Source: JBCCFK01 sp965262315
Lineage (GTDB): Bacteria > Actinomycetota > Acidimicrobiia > Acidimicrobiales > UBA8592
Length of the DNA stretch: 64,000 nt
Assembly (NCBI GenBank): GCA_965262315.1
Contig: CBDHFJ010000027.1
Span: 1-64,000, forward strand
Direction of reading: 5' to 3'
In this document: positions 41,410 through 49,784 of the stretch, piece after piece
Numbering within the stretch: the first letter of the stretch is position 1
Layout of the letters: each line of letters starts with the position of its first letter
Made by a program: the position numbers and the translations under genes
Notes under the pieces: generated by a model
Databases searched by the model: none
Told to the model about the DNA's origin: nothing
Seen by the model: the letters and a program-made list of their open reading frames with translations, nothing else

Positions 41410-42047
41410 GGCGCCAGCCGATCGATCGACCAGCCCGCCTCGCCGCGCCGGTAGCGGATGCGGTCATGGAGCCGGTTGGGACGCCCCTGCCAGAATTCGA
41501 TCACCTCGGGGAGGACCTCGTAGCCACCCCAGTGAGGCGGACGCGGCACCGGACCGTCGGCGAACCGGGCCTCGGCATCGACGTGACGCGCGTCGAGCAC
41601 CGACCGGGACTCGATCACCGTGCTCTGCGGGGACGCCCAGGCGCCGAGCTGGCTCCCGCGCGGCCGCTTCGAGAAGTAGTCGTCGGATTCCTCGGTGGCG
41701 ACCCGCCGGGCCGGTCCGACCACGCGGACCTGGCGCCGCAGCGGGAGCCACCCGAACGTCAGCGCGGCCCGCTCGGACGTGTCGAGTGCCTCGGCCTTGG
41801 CGCTCTCGTAGTTGGTGAAGAACGAGAAGGCCCCGGTGGCGGGATCGACGCCCTTGAGCAGCAGGTAGCGGGCGCTGGGCCACCCGTCGGCGTCGACGGT
41901 GGACACCACCATCGCGTTCGGCTCCCACAGTTCGGCGTCCTCGGCGTCCTGGTACCAGGCACGGAAGAGCTCGAACGGGGCATCGGGCACGTCGGCGATG
42001 TCGAGGCCTTCGCTCTCGTAGTGCTCGCGCCGGTCGGCAAGATCCAT
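41406..42047 (-). CDS. pdxH: Pyridoxamine 5'-phosphate oxidase
   Basis: Makes pyridoxal 5'-phosphate with FMN and O2. 213 aa. Motifs WYQDAEDAELWEPNAM, ARYLLLKGVD, FFTNYESAKAEAL, and the C-terminal WQGRPNRLHDR followed by WSIDRLAP, the usual end. The ATG at 42047 (MDLADRREHYE) was preferred over an upstream GTG/ATG, because the preceding residues are not conserved. Confidence 0.93.
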   Translation of the reverse strand: MDLADRREHYESEGLDIADVPDAPFELFRAWYQDAEDAELWEPNAMVVSTVDADGWPSARYLLLKGVDPATGAFSFFTNYESAKAEALDTSERAALTFGWLPLRRQVRVVGPARRVATEESDDYFSKRPRGSQLGAWASPQSTVIESRSVLDARHVDAEARFADGPVPRPPHWGGYEVLPEVIEFWQGRPNRLHDRIRYRRGEAGWSIDRLAP

Positions 42048-42095
42048 CGTCAGAGTGTCGCACGGCCCGGACTGCGGCCCCGGGCTCATCTGGCT

Positions 42096-42461
42096 TCAGC
42101 GGCGTCGACCCCGGAGCCGGTCGAGGTCTCGGCGTTCCCGCTTGGTGGGCCTGCCCGCGCCGCGGTCGCGGACCCCTGCCGGCGCCACGAACTCGCGCTT
42201 CGGCGGCGGCGGCGAGTGATCGACCAGACACTCGGCCGCGCGCTCGGCGCCGACCCGCTTCTCGATCGTCTCCACCACCTCGACGACGCGCAATCGCTGG
42301 CCCACCGTGGCCTCGACCCGATCCCCCTGCTTGACCCGGTGTGCCGGCTTGACCTTCGCACCGTTCACGCTGACGTGGCCACCGACGACAGCCGTCTTCG
42401 CAGCCGAGCGGGTCTTGTAGAGCCGGACTGCCCACAGCCAACTGTCCACCCGCGCGGTCAT
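42096..42461 (-). CDS. S4-domain RNA-binding protein (Hsp15-like)
   Basis: 121 aa. An S4 domain (RVDSWLWAVRLYKTRSAAKTA, then GHVSVNGAKVKPAHRVKQGD) and a basic C-terminal tail (RDRGAGRPTKRERRDLDRL). Resembles heat-shock protein 15 (HslR), which recycles stalled 50S subunits. ATG at 42461, where homology begins. Confidence 0.88.
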   Translation of the reverse strand: MTARVDSWLWAVRLYKTRSAAKTAVVGGHVSVNGAKVKPAHRVKQGDRVEATVGQRLRVVEVVETIEKRVGAERAAECLVDHSPPPPKREFVAPAGVRDRGAGRPTKRERRDLDRLRGRRR

Positions 42462-42510
42462 GGGGCGAGTCTTGCCGATCCGCGCCGGAGCTGCGCACCC
42501 ATTCCGACGA

Positions 42511-43290
42511 CTACGGACCGACCAGCCCGCGTCGCAGCGCAGCGACCGCTGGAGCGTCACCGGTCATGCTCACCGCACCGAGGGGGGAGCGCCCGAGCAA
42601 CAGCGCCACGAGGTCATTGGCCACGCCCGAGACGATCATGTCCGGATCGGGCCGGGCGTCGATCACCGACAGGGCACCGTCCGCGGCCACTGCCGTGATC
42701 GCCGGCGCGTCGACCGCCTCGAAGGTCACCACGGCGGACAACTCCGGCACCGTCCGCGCGCGCCGGACCCGCAACGGGAGGACCCAGTGGCCGAACCGGA
42801 GCGGCCACGGGTCGAGGCCGAGGCCGAGGTCGGACCCGTGGACCATCACCTCGACGAGCCGCAACAGGCCGAGCTCCCGCAGGGTGACCGCGCCCAGCGG
42901 ATCGGTGGTGTCCGTGGAGATCATCGGCCGGTCCCAGTCGTCAGCCGACAGTCCGGACAACAGCCTCGTCAGCGCGTCGCTCTCGGCCGCGAGACTGTCG
43001 ATCACGTGATGCCTCGGCTCACCGAGCGCCGGGCGCAACGTGAAGGGGCGTTGGAGGTCCCGTCCGCCCGGGTAGTAGGCCGACGGTTGGCCCGCGCAGG
43101 TCGCCTCGGTGATCTGGGTCAACACCTTGGCCCCGTAGCGGAGGTGGCAGGCGACGGTCAGCACGGTCCAGTCGGGGAGAAGGGTCGGCTGTTCGAGCGC
43201 GTCGAGCTCGGCGCAGGCGGCGACGAGGCGCGCAGTTCGCGCCTGGATGTCCCCCACGACCGCGCGCATGTCCAGCGTTGTGTCCGCCAC
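42511..43290 (-). CDS. Maleylpyruvate isomerase/DinB-like (TIGR03083) family protein
   Basis: 259 aa. The N-terminal half shows LLPDWTVLTVACHLRYGAKV, a DinB-like four-helix bundle with a conserved His that binds zinc in mycothiol-dependent members. The C-terminal domain is the family's actinobacterial partner domain (VVTFEAVDAPAITAVAADG). In view of MshA in this window, a mycothiol-dependent reaction is plausible; the substrate is unknown. Confidence 0.8.
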   Translation of the reverse strand: MADTTLDMRAVVGDIQARTARLVAACAELDALEQPTLLPDWTVLTVACHLRYGAKVLTQITEATCAGQPSAYYPGGRDLQRPFTLRPALGEPRHHVIDSLAAESDALTRLLSGLSADDWDRPMISTDTTDPLGAVTLRELGLLRLVEVMVHGSDLGLGLDPWPLRFGHWVLPLRVRRARTVPELSAVVTFEAVDAPAITAVAADGALSVIDARPDPDMIVSGVANDLVALLLGRSPLGAVSMTGDAPAVAALRRGLVGP

Positions 43291-43387
43291 CCCTCCAGGG
43301 TTTCACATGGGCTCACCACCGGACAGTGACACATCCGCCCTCCAGCGTTGCGGGCCGACCGGATGGCGGGCGCTACGGTCGTCGGCC

Positions 43388-43774
43388 ATGGATCGGCGAA
43401 GCGTGGTGGCGGTCGCCTCCGGTGGTGTGGTCGGCGCCGGCCTCCGGTGGCTCATCGTCGATCGGGTCGACGGCGGCATCGACTCCGCCTCGTGGCCGTG
43501 GGGCGTGTTCCTCGCCAACGTGCTCGGCTGCCTGCTCCTGGGAGCAGCCGTCACCGGCCTCGCGGCGCGGCCGGCCTCACAGGTGCTCGGCGTCACCGTC
43601 GGGTTCTGCGGCGCCCTGACGACCTTCTCGGCGTTCGCGCTCGACGCCGCGTTCTTCGTTCGCGACGACGACTGGACACTGCTGATCGCGTATGTCGCGG
43701 TCTCGTTCTCCGCCGGCGCGGCGGCGTTCGTCACCGGCAGGGTCGCCGGCACGCATCGCTGGGCGGCCGCGTGA
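43388..43774 (+). CDS. crcB: Fluoride channel subunit FluC/CrcB (1)
   Basis: 128 aa, four transmembrane helices. GVFLANVLGCLLLGA contains the conserved Asn; GFCGALTTFSAFALD is the family signature of the fluoride pore. Pairs with the second subunit encoded immediately downstream; such tandem CrcB genes form heterodimers. ATG at 43388. No fluoride riboswitch is recognisable upstream. Confidence 0.92.
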   Translation: MDRRSVVAVASGGVVGAGLRWLIVDRVDGGIDSASWPWGVFLANVLGCLLLGAAVTGLAARPASQVLGVTVGFCGALTTFSAFALDAAFFVRDDDWTLLIAYVAVSFSAGAAAFVTGRVAGTHRWAAA

Positions 43775-44100
43775 CCGCGGTCGCGTTCGGCTTCCTGGCC
43801 GCCATCGGCGCGGTGGCCCGATGGCGGGCGTCGCGCGTGAATCGGAGCGGCGCCCCGATCGGCACCCTCGCCGTGAACGTGTCTGCCGCCTTCGTGCTCG
43901 GCCTGTTGCACGACGTCGGCGACGGCGCCCTCACCGCGGTCGGTGCGGGCCTGCTGGGAAGCCTCTCGACGTTCTCGACGGTCATCCGCGAGCTGGTCGA
44001 TCAGTCCGAGCGCGGTGAGGTGGCCAGGGCGACCGCGTACGTGACCGCCACCGTGGTGTTGGGCATCGGTGCGGCATGGCTCGGCATCGAGCTGCGCTGA
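43771..44100 (+). CDS. crcB: Fluoride channel subunit FluC/CrcB (2)
   Basis: 109 aa, four transmembrane helices. The Asn-containing helix IGTLAVNVSAAFVLGLL and the GLLGSLSTFSTVIRE signature are both present. GTG start overlapping the first crcB stop (GTGA), so the two subunits are made by coupled translation. Confidence 0.92.
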   Translation: MTAVAFGFLAAIGAVARWRASRVNRSGAPIGTLAVNVSAAFVLGLLHDVGDGALTAVGAGLLGSLSTFSTVIRELVDQSERGEVARATAYVTATVVLGIGAAWLGIELR

Positions 44101-44123
44101 GCGCCGGACGGTAACGTCGGGGC

Positions 44124-44747
44124 ATGCAAACCGTCCCGCTGACCGTCTGGTCCGACTTCCTCTGACCGTGGTGCTATGTCGGGACGGTTCGTCTCGACGA
44201 CGTGCAGGAGCACTTCGGCGACAAGGTCGACATCACCTGGAAGAGCTTCCTCCTCCGCACCGAGCCCAAGGCGACCTCGCGGGACAAGTTCGTCCGCTAC
44301 ACCCAGGGCTGGAGCCGCATGCAGGAGATGGAGCCCCGAGCCGACTTCCGGCCCTGGGCCAGCGACGACGAGCCACCGTCGTCGAGCCTGCCCGCACAGA
44401 TCGCCCACAAGGTCGTCGCCGGCAACTGGCCCGAGGCGGCACGGCCGATGCACGACCGGCTCATGACCGCGTACTTCACCGAGAACCGGACCATCTCGGA
44501 CTGGCAGGTGCTGGCCGACGTGGCCGCCGAGGCCGGGGTCGACCGGGACGAGTTCCAGGCGATGGCGCAAGAGCAGCGGCCGTCGCTCGCCCAGGTCGTC
44601 ATCGACGAGCACAACTCGGCCATCGAGCAGGGCATCACGGCCGTTCCCACCGTGCTCATCAACCAGGTCCTGCCGGTGCCCGGGGCCCAGGACAGCGACT
44701 CCTACATCGCCTGGATCGAGCGCATCCTGGAGCGACAGGGCGACTGA
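44124..44747 (+). CDS. DsbA/FrnE-family oxidoreductase with in-frame TGA: probable selenoprotein
   Basis: 207 aa if the TGA at codon 14 (44163-44165) is read through. The N-terminus is TVWSDFL-TGA-PWCYVGTVRL: in FrnE/DsbA homologues this is the redox motif CPWC, so selenocysteine would replace the first, nucleophilic Cys (UPWC). The rest is a normal FrnE-like chain: helical insert with FLLRTEPKA, cis-Pro segment GITAVPTVLINQ, C-terminal SYIAWIERILERQGD. A hairpin fitting a bacterial SECIS follows the TGA. Gene finders would start it wrongly at 44202. Starts 24 bp after crcB; operon role unclear. Confidence 0.85.
44163..44198 (+). promoter_or_regulatory. Candidate bacterial SECIS element
   Basis: Starting 12 nt after the TGA, GTCGGGACG (44178-44186) pairs with CGTCTCGAC (44190-44198): nine pairs, one of them G-U, loop GUU with G first. 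The distance from UGA to the apical loop is 21 nt, within the usual bacterial SECIS range, and the short G-containing loop fits the SelB-binding consensus. Confidence 0.7.
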
Positions 44748-44796
44748 GCGTCCGCGGTGCCGGAAGGTCTGCCCTCCCGACACCGCGTCGTCAGCC

Positions 44797-46227
44797 TCAG
44801 ACGAGTTCGGGCTCCGGTTCGGGCTCGTCGCTGCGCACCGGTGCCGCGGGCGGGGCCGGCGGCACCTCGGTCCGGCGGTCCCGTCGCAGCCACCAGCGCC
44901 GGGCGAACCAGACCACGGGCACGATCCACACGAAGGGCACGATCGCAGCCACGGCCAGCACGATCACGGCGACGACCGTCGTGAAGAAGTCCCAGCTGTC
45001 GCCCAACACGTCGGTGAACCCGGGCAGCGAGGTGTCCTCGACGAAACGAACGTCGGCGTCGTCGATCCGGTCGAAGGCCACCCCGACCCGCAACGGTTGG
45101 CCGTCGAAGCCGGCCGCGTCGGCTCGGACGTTGACCTGCGAGGAGCCGGTCCCCGGCGCTTCGGTGCTCGCGTAGGCGACCACCGAGGCACCAGGTTCCA
45201 CGGCATCGGGGGCATCGACGAACGTGAAGTCGCGGGGGTCGAGATCGAGCCCGAAGTCCCGGATCTCGATGCCCACCATCGGGTTCGTGCCGGTGTTGGT
45301 GACCTCGACACAGATGGTGAAGACCTCACCCTCGTCGACCCGCAGGTTGTCCGTGCCGGGGCAGCGGCTGCCGTCCCCGGCGCCCTCGTGGAAGCTGACG
45401 GCGAACTCGCCGGTGGCCTCCACCGCCGGCGGGGCGGCCTCGGTGAGCGTGAGGAAGATCGTGGCCAGGTCCACCTGGTCCTGCAGCGTCCGCAGCTGGC
45501 CGCGGAGCTGCTCGAGCAGGGTCTCCCGCTCCAGCAGCTGAAGCTCGAGTTCGGCGACGCGGGCCGAGTCGGTGGCGGTCTCCAGGAAGCCTCGGAGGCG
45601 CTCCACGCTGGCGGTCGCGGTGGTGATCCGGCTCTCCAGGTCGACCACCCGCTCGGTCACGTCGTCGGCGCTGATCGTCTGGCCGCGCAGCTCCCCGAGC
45701 CCCTCCAGGCGGGTCAGCGCCTCCTGGAAGTCCTCGGGGAGCACCTTGAACTCCAGCGTGGTGCGTGCGGTGTCGCTGATCGTGGTGTTCTCACCGAAGA
45801 CCAGGCCGCCCAGCCCGGCGATGGCGGTCTTGGCCTGCGACGTGGCCAGGGTGACGTCGTCGACCACCACGTCCACGTTGGCCACGAAGATGATCGATCG
45901 ACCGAGGTCGGCCGGTGACGTGGTGGGCGGTTGGACCCGCTGGGCGCCCGTGTCGGCCCCACCGCCGGCCTCGGCGGACTCCTCCATCGCTCCGTCGTCC
46001 GTCGGCTCCTCGGCGAAGTCCTCGTCGGATGCATCGACCCGGAGTGCTCCGCCATCATCGCTGGACGCGTCATCGCCGGACGCCGGCTCGGCCGCGGGCT
46101 CCTCTGCGAGCTCTGATGTCGCAGTCCCCTCGTCATCGTCGTCGCCGGCACAGCCCGCCACCACGAGGGCCAGCGCCAAAAACAGCGCCAGCCACCTGTT
46201 CGTCTGCTTCCCGTCCATCCCGCGCAT
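44797..46227 (-). CDS. DUF4349 membrane lipoprotein
   Basis: 476 aa. Lipobox LVVAGCAG, an acidic linker, then the DUF4349 core (RSIIFVANVDVVVDDVTLA, FKVLPEDFQEALTRLEGLG, RVVDLESRITTATASVERLRG coiled coil, DQVDLATIFLTLTE). The C-terminal part contains an additional Ig-like domain with two cysteines and one transmembrane helix followed by a short basic tail. The extra domain is not found in most DUF4349 proteins I know. Function unknown. Confidence 0.75.
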   Translation of the reverse strand: MRGMDGKQTNRWLALFLALALVVAGCAGDDDDEGTATSELAEEPAAEPASGDDASSDDGGALRVDASDEDFAEEPTDDGAMEESAEAGGGADTGAQRVQPPTTSPADLGRSIIFVANVDVVVDDVTLATSQAKTAIAGLGGLVFGENTTISDTARTTLEFKVLPEDFQEALTRLEGLGELRGQTISADDVTERVVDLESRITTATASVERLRGFLETATDSARVAELELQLLERETLLEQLRGQLRTLQDQVDLATIFLTLTEAAPPAVEATGEFAVSFHEGAGDGSRCPGTDNLRVDEGEVFTICVEVTNTGTNPMVGIEIRDFGLDLDPRDFTFVDAPDAVEPGASVVAYASTEAPGTGSSQVNVRADAAGFDGQPLRVGVAFDRIDDADVRFVEDTSLPGFTDVLGDSWDFFTTVVAVIVLAVAAIVPFVWIVPVVWFARRWWLRRDRRTEVPPAPPAAPVRSDEPEPEPELV

Positions 46228-46324
46228 CGGATCCTCCCGGTCCTCGTCCGCCTGGTGTTGCGAACTGAGACGACGGTGGGACCGGGCCGGGTTCCCGCCG
46301 GTGGAGCAGCGACTACGGACCGGG

Positions 46325-46885
46325 TCAGGCCCGGGCCGCAGACCAGGCGGCCGCCGTCAGGTGATAGAGCACATGCCGCTCGAGTCGGTGCCCGGACTCG
46401 AGGCTCGGGTGGTCGAACGGGCTCGCTGGATGAAGCACCAGCCCGATCCGACGCATGACAGCCTCGGAAGGCGTGTTGGTGGTTGCCGTGAAGGACACCA
46501 CCTCGTCGAGACCCAAGGTGTCGAACGCGTGCGCCAGCACCGCCCGTGCCGCCTCGGTGGCATAGCCGTACCCCCAGGCCGCCCGAGCCAGACGCCAGCC
46601 GATCTCGGTGGCCGGTGTCCACGACTGCTCGAACGGCGCCACCGAGAGGCCGACGAACCCGATGAACGTCCGCTCGGCCACGACCTCGACGGCCCACAGG
46701 CCCCAGCCGCGCTCGGCGATGCGTCCGTGCTCCCGGTCGATCATCGCGTCGGATTCCGCGCGCGACAGCGGCGCCGGGAAGTGTTCCATGACGATCGGAT
46801 CCGAGTTCAGCGCCGCGAACGGCTCGCGGTCGGCGTCCCGCCACTGACGCAGCAGGAGGCGATCGGTCCGCAGCTCAGTCGCCAC
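46325..46885 (-). CDS. GNAT N-acetyltransferase (RimJ/RimL-like)
   Basis: 186 aa. ELRTDRLLLRQWRDADREPFAAL, IGWRLARAAWGYGYATEAARAVLAHAF (acetyl-CoA site) and VSFTATTNTPSEAVMRRIG mark the family that acetylates ribosomal or other N-termini or small amines. GTG start at 46885, which overlaps the synthetase stop by 11 bp. Confidence 0.88.
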   Translation of the reverse strand: MATELRTDRLLLRQWRDADREPFAALNSDPIVMEHFPAPLSRAESDAMIDREHGRIAERGWGLWAVEVVAERTFIGFVGLSVAPFEQSWTPATEIGWRLARAAWGYGYATEAARAVLAHAFDTLGLDEVVSFTATTNTPSEAVMRRIGLVLHPASPFDHPSLESGHRLERHVLYHLTAAAWSAARA

Positions 46886-48386
46886 GGCCGAGATCGCCCT
46901 GCTCCACGGTGACCAGCGCCCCCCGGTCCACCTTGTCGGTGGCGTTGGTGGGCAACGACGCCACCAGACGGATGGCCTCGGGCAACTTGTAGGCGGCCAA
47001 GGCCTCGCCGCCGTGGCTCCGGAGTTCCTCGAGCGTGGGCGGATCGCCGTGATCGGCGGGCACCACCACTGCGACGCCGACCTCACCCATCACGTCGTCG
47101 GGTCGCGGGGCGATCGCCACCTCGGCCACCTTCGGGTGGGTGGAGAGCACGGCCTCGACTTCGAGGGGGTAGACGTTGTACCCGCCCCGGATGAACATCT
47201 CGGTGGTCCGGCCCGCCAGCCGGTAGCAGCCCCGATCGTCCACCAGGGCCAGGTCCCCGGTGCGCAACCAGCCGTCCACCAGCGTGTCGGCCGTGACGTC
47301 GGGCTGATTCCAGTAGCCGCTCATCACCGCATCGGAACGCAGCCAGAGCTCGCCGACCTGGCCCTCGGCCACCGGCGCGCCGTCCGGATCGCAGATCCGG
47401 GCCTCGACGCCGGGTCGGGGTCGGCCGACGGTGTGGAGCGCCTCCTCGTCGTCGGCATCGAGGGCCGTGCCCAGTCCGACACCACCGGACTCGGTCGAGC
47501 TGTAGCGGATGGACCAGGGCGCGCCGAACAGCTCACGCCCGGCCGCGACCAACCCGGGAGACGCCAGCGCTCCCCCGGTGACGATGGCCTGCACACAGCT
47601 GAAGTCGAAGCGATCGAGATCCGCGACGCGGAGCATGAGCGCGACCTGCGGCGCGATCGCGGCAACGGCCGGCATTCGGTAGTGGTCGATCAGCTCCAGG
47701 ACGGCCTCGGCGCGCCACTTCTCGAGCAGGTGGGTGGTGCCGCCGCTGGCCAGCAGCCACGGCAACTTCGTCATCACACCGACGTGCGCGAATTCGGTGC
47801 TGGCGTACCGATGGCCACCACCGCCCCAGGAACCACCGGTGTCCAGGTCGGCGATGACCTGCAGTTGCCGATTCTCGTACCACGCACCCTTCGGTTGTCC
47901 GCTGCTGCCGGACGTGAAGCACACGGCCACCGGGCGCCCCGGGTCCGGAGCGAGCGGCGGTGGCGCCTCGCCGATCACCCGCTCCGAGGCCAGGATCTCC
48001 TCGGGCGACTCGGCCAACGTGATCAGCTCGACATCGCTGTCGTCGGGGACACCGGCGAGTTGGTCGTCGCCGGCGGCGAGGACGAGGTCCGGCACCAGCG
48101 TCTCGAGGGCGGCAGCACGCTCGCGTGCGGTGAACCGAGGGTTGATGCCCGCGGTGACGGCGCCCACCTTGGCCGCGGCCAGGTACGCAACGACGTAGTC
48201 GACCCGACTGGGCAGGCACAGCGCGAGGACGTCGCCTTCGTCGATGCCCCGGGTCACCAGCCAGGCCGCGGCCTCATCGGACAGCCGATCGAGCTCGGCA
48301 TACGTGAGGTCCCACCCGGTGTGGGTGCGGTACGCGGCCGTGTCCGCATGGTCACGGCCGGCTCGGTTGATCACCTCCGGCAGCAT
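46875..48386 (-). CDS. AMP-dependent acyl-CoA synthetase
   Basis: 503 aa ANL ligase. AMP-binding loop CFTSGSSGQPKG, then YSSTESGG, the adenine region RTGDLALVDDRG, and the catalytic lysine near the C-terminus in NATDKVDRGAL. Fatty-acid or aromatic acid substrate cannot be told. ATG at 48386. Coupled with the GNAT gene. Confidence 0.88.
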   Translation of the reverse strand: MLPEVINRAGRDHADTAAYRTHTGWDLTYAELDRLSDEAAAWLVTRGIDEGDVLALCLPSRVDYVVAYLAAAKVGAVTAGINPRFTARERAAALETLVPDLVLAAGDDQLAGVPDDSDVELITLAESPEEILASERVIGEAPPPLAPDPGRPVAVCFTSGSSGQPKGAWYENRQLQVIADLDTGGSWGGGGHRYASTEFAHVGVMTKLPWLLASGGTTHLLEKWRAEAVLELIDHYRMPAVAAIAPQVALMLRVADLDRFDFSCVQAIVTGGALASPGLVAAGRELFGAPWSIRYSSTESGGVGLGTALDADDEEALHTVGRPRPGVEARICDPDGAPVAEGQVGELWLRSDAVMSGYWNQPDVTADTLVDGWLRTGDLALVDDRGCYRLAGRTTEMFIRGGYNVYPLEVEAVLSTHPKVAEVAIAPRPDDVMGEVGVAVVVPADHGDPPTLEELRSHGGEALAAYKLPEAIRLVASLPTNATDKVDRGALVTVEQGDLGRGD

Positions 48387-48439
48387 CGCCGACCGAATCT
48401 ACTCCCCGTCGCGGACGATCCGTACACCGGTCGGTGCCG

Positions 48440-49078
48440 TCAGGTCCGGTGCAGGACCGCCCAGATGCCGGTGCCGGCACGGCTGGCCACACCGCCCCAC
48501 TCCCCCGGCATCGCGGCCGCGACATCGGCCGCAGGCAGGTGGATCGGTGTCTGCTCGCCCACGGTGTTGACCCATACCAAGCGACCGTCGGAAGCGAGGA
48601 TCCGATCCAGCTCGTCGGGGAACAGCAACGCGTTGACCATGACGACGACGTCGACGGAGGCGTCGGGGAAGGGCATCCTCGACGCGTCACCGCGCAGCCG
48701 CGGGGCCAGCTCGGCAGGCGCGTGCGCCAACATCTCGCGCGAGATGTCCAGCGCGGCAGCCGGCCGGCGGTCGCGCTCGACGAGGACTCTCGTGCCCATC
48801 CCCGTGCCGGACCCAAGCTCGACAACGGTCCCGTCGGGCACGTCCCCGCGATCGAGGGCGTCGTGCAAGGGGGCCCACCGCTCGGGGGCGAACCGTTCGG
48901 CGCGGTCCCACTCGGCCGCCATCCCGTCGAACAGTGCCGCGATCTTGCCCGCCCGCTCGGGGTCCCACGCACCCTCGAAGGCCACCTGCCGGGTGACCTT
49001 GCGAATTGGACTGTCGGCACCGCCGAGGTGGTCAGGCGCCACGACGGGCAGGACGGGATCGAGCTCGGTGACGGTCAC
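48440..49078 (-). CDS. Class I SAM-dependent methyltransferase
   Basis: 212 aa. VVELGSGTGMGTRVLVE is motif I; AALDISREMLAHAP is post-I; VDVVVMVNALLFPDELDR follows. The N-terminal FEGAWDPERAGKIAALFDGMAAEWDRAE resembles UbiE/biotin-type methyltransferases. GTG start at 49078. Adjacent to the metallopeptidase gene with a 4-bp gap. Substrate unknown. Confidence 0.82.
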   Translation of the reverse strand: MTVTELDPVLPVVAPDHLGGADSPIRKVTRQVAFEGAWDPERAGKIAALFDGMAAEWDRAERFAPERWAPLHDALDRGDVPDGTVVELGSGTGMGTRVLVERDRRPAAALDISREMLAHAPAELAPRLRGDASRMPFPDASVDVVVMVNALLFPDELDRILASDGRLVWVNTVGEQTPIHLPAADVAAAMPGEWGGVASRAGTGIWAVLHRT

Positions 49079-49082
49079 CGGG

Positions 49083-49697
49083 TCAGTCTGCCCGATAGGC
49101 GTCGTCCGCGAGCCCCAGCGACATGGCGTCGAGGAACCCCTCCGCCCGCTCGCGTCGAGGAAAGCGGTCTTCGAGCGCCCGGAACCGGGGGCCATGACCG
49201 GCCTCGACCAGGTGGGCAAGCTCATGAACGATCACGTGGTCGAGCACGTAGGCCGGCACCCGACGCAGGCGCGAGCTGATGCGGATCTCGCCGGTGCCGG
49301 GCGAGCACGAACCCCACCGCTTCTGCTGGTTGGTCACCCAACGGATCGACGCCGGCCGGGGGAGGCCGTACTCGTCCGCGAGGCGAGCGGCGCGAGCGCT
49401 GAGGTCCAACTCGCCGGCCGCCATGTCCCGGGCGCGGGCCACCCGGCCGACGAGCTCGGCGACGGTCTCGGCCTCCTGGGTGGCATTCATCCAAGCCGGG
49501 ATGCGAACCTCGACGACGCCGTCCACGAACCGGGCCGAGCTGGTCTTGCGGCGGCGACCGCTCCGGATGACCCGGACACGGGGCTCGCCCGTCGAGGCGT
49601 CGAGCCCGTCGACCTCGACCGCGTCAGCCGACACCTCGCCGCCGAGGGAGTCCTCGACGCCGGGAGCGAACCCCGGCAGAGTCGGTTCGACGGCCAT
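49083..49697 (-). CDS. YgjP-like (DUF45) metallopeptidase
   Basis: 204 aa. HELAHLVEAGHGPRF contains the zinc HExxH motif and the third ligand His; WGSCSPGTGEIRISSRL precedes it, as in the M48-like DUF45 family. Substrate unknown. ATG at 49697; the 15 residues upstream are not conserved. Confidence 0.88.
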   Translation of the reverse strand: MAVEPTLPGFAPGVEDSLGGEVSADAVEVDGLDASTGEPRVRVIRSGRRRKTSSARFVDGVVEVRIPAWMNATQEAETVAELVGRVARARDMAAGELDLSARAARLADEYGLPRPASIRWVTNQQKRWGSCSPGTGEIRISSRLRRVPAYVLDHVIVHELAHLVEAGHGPRFRALEDRFPRRERAEGFLDAMSLGLADDAYRAD

Positions 49698-49784
49698 GGG
49701 AAAACGGTAGCCATGCCCGCGCGCCGGCTCGTGCACCCTCAAATGTGGCCGAGCGGGTGAGGGCGGCCGGTAGCCTCGGTTGCC

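Noticed and set aside
43320..43387. Possible fluoride riboswitch before crcB
   Set aside because: A GGATGGCGG-like stretch is present, but the rest of the consensus and the pseudoknot partner are missing.
44163..44165. Reading the TGA in the DsbA-like gene as a simple error or nonsense mutation
   Set aside because: Its exact position at the catalytic Cys and the SECIS-like hairpin downstream make selenocysteine the better explanation.
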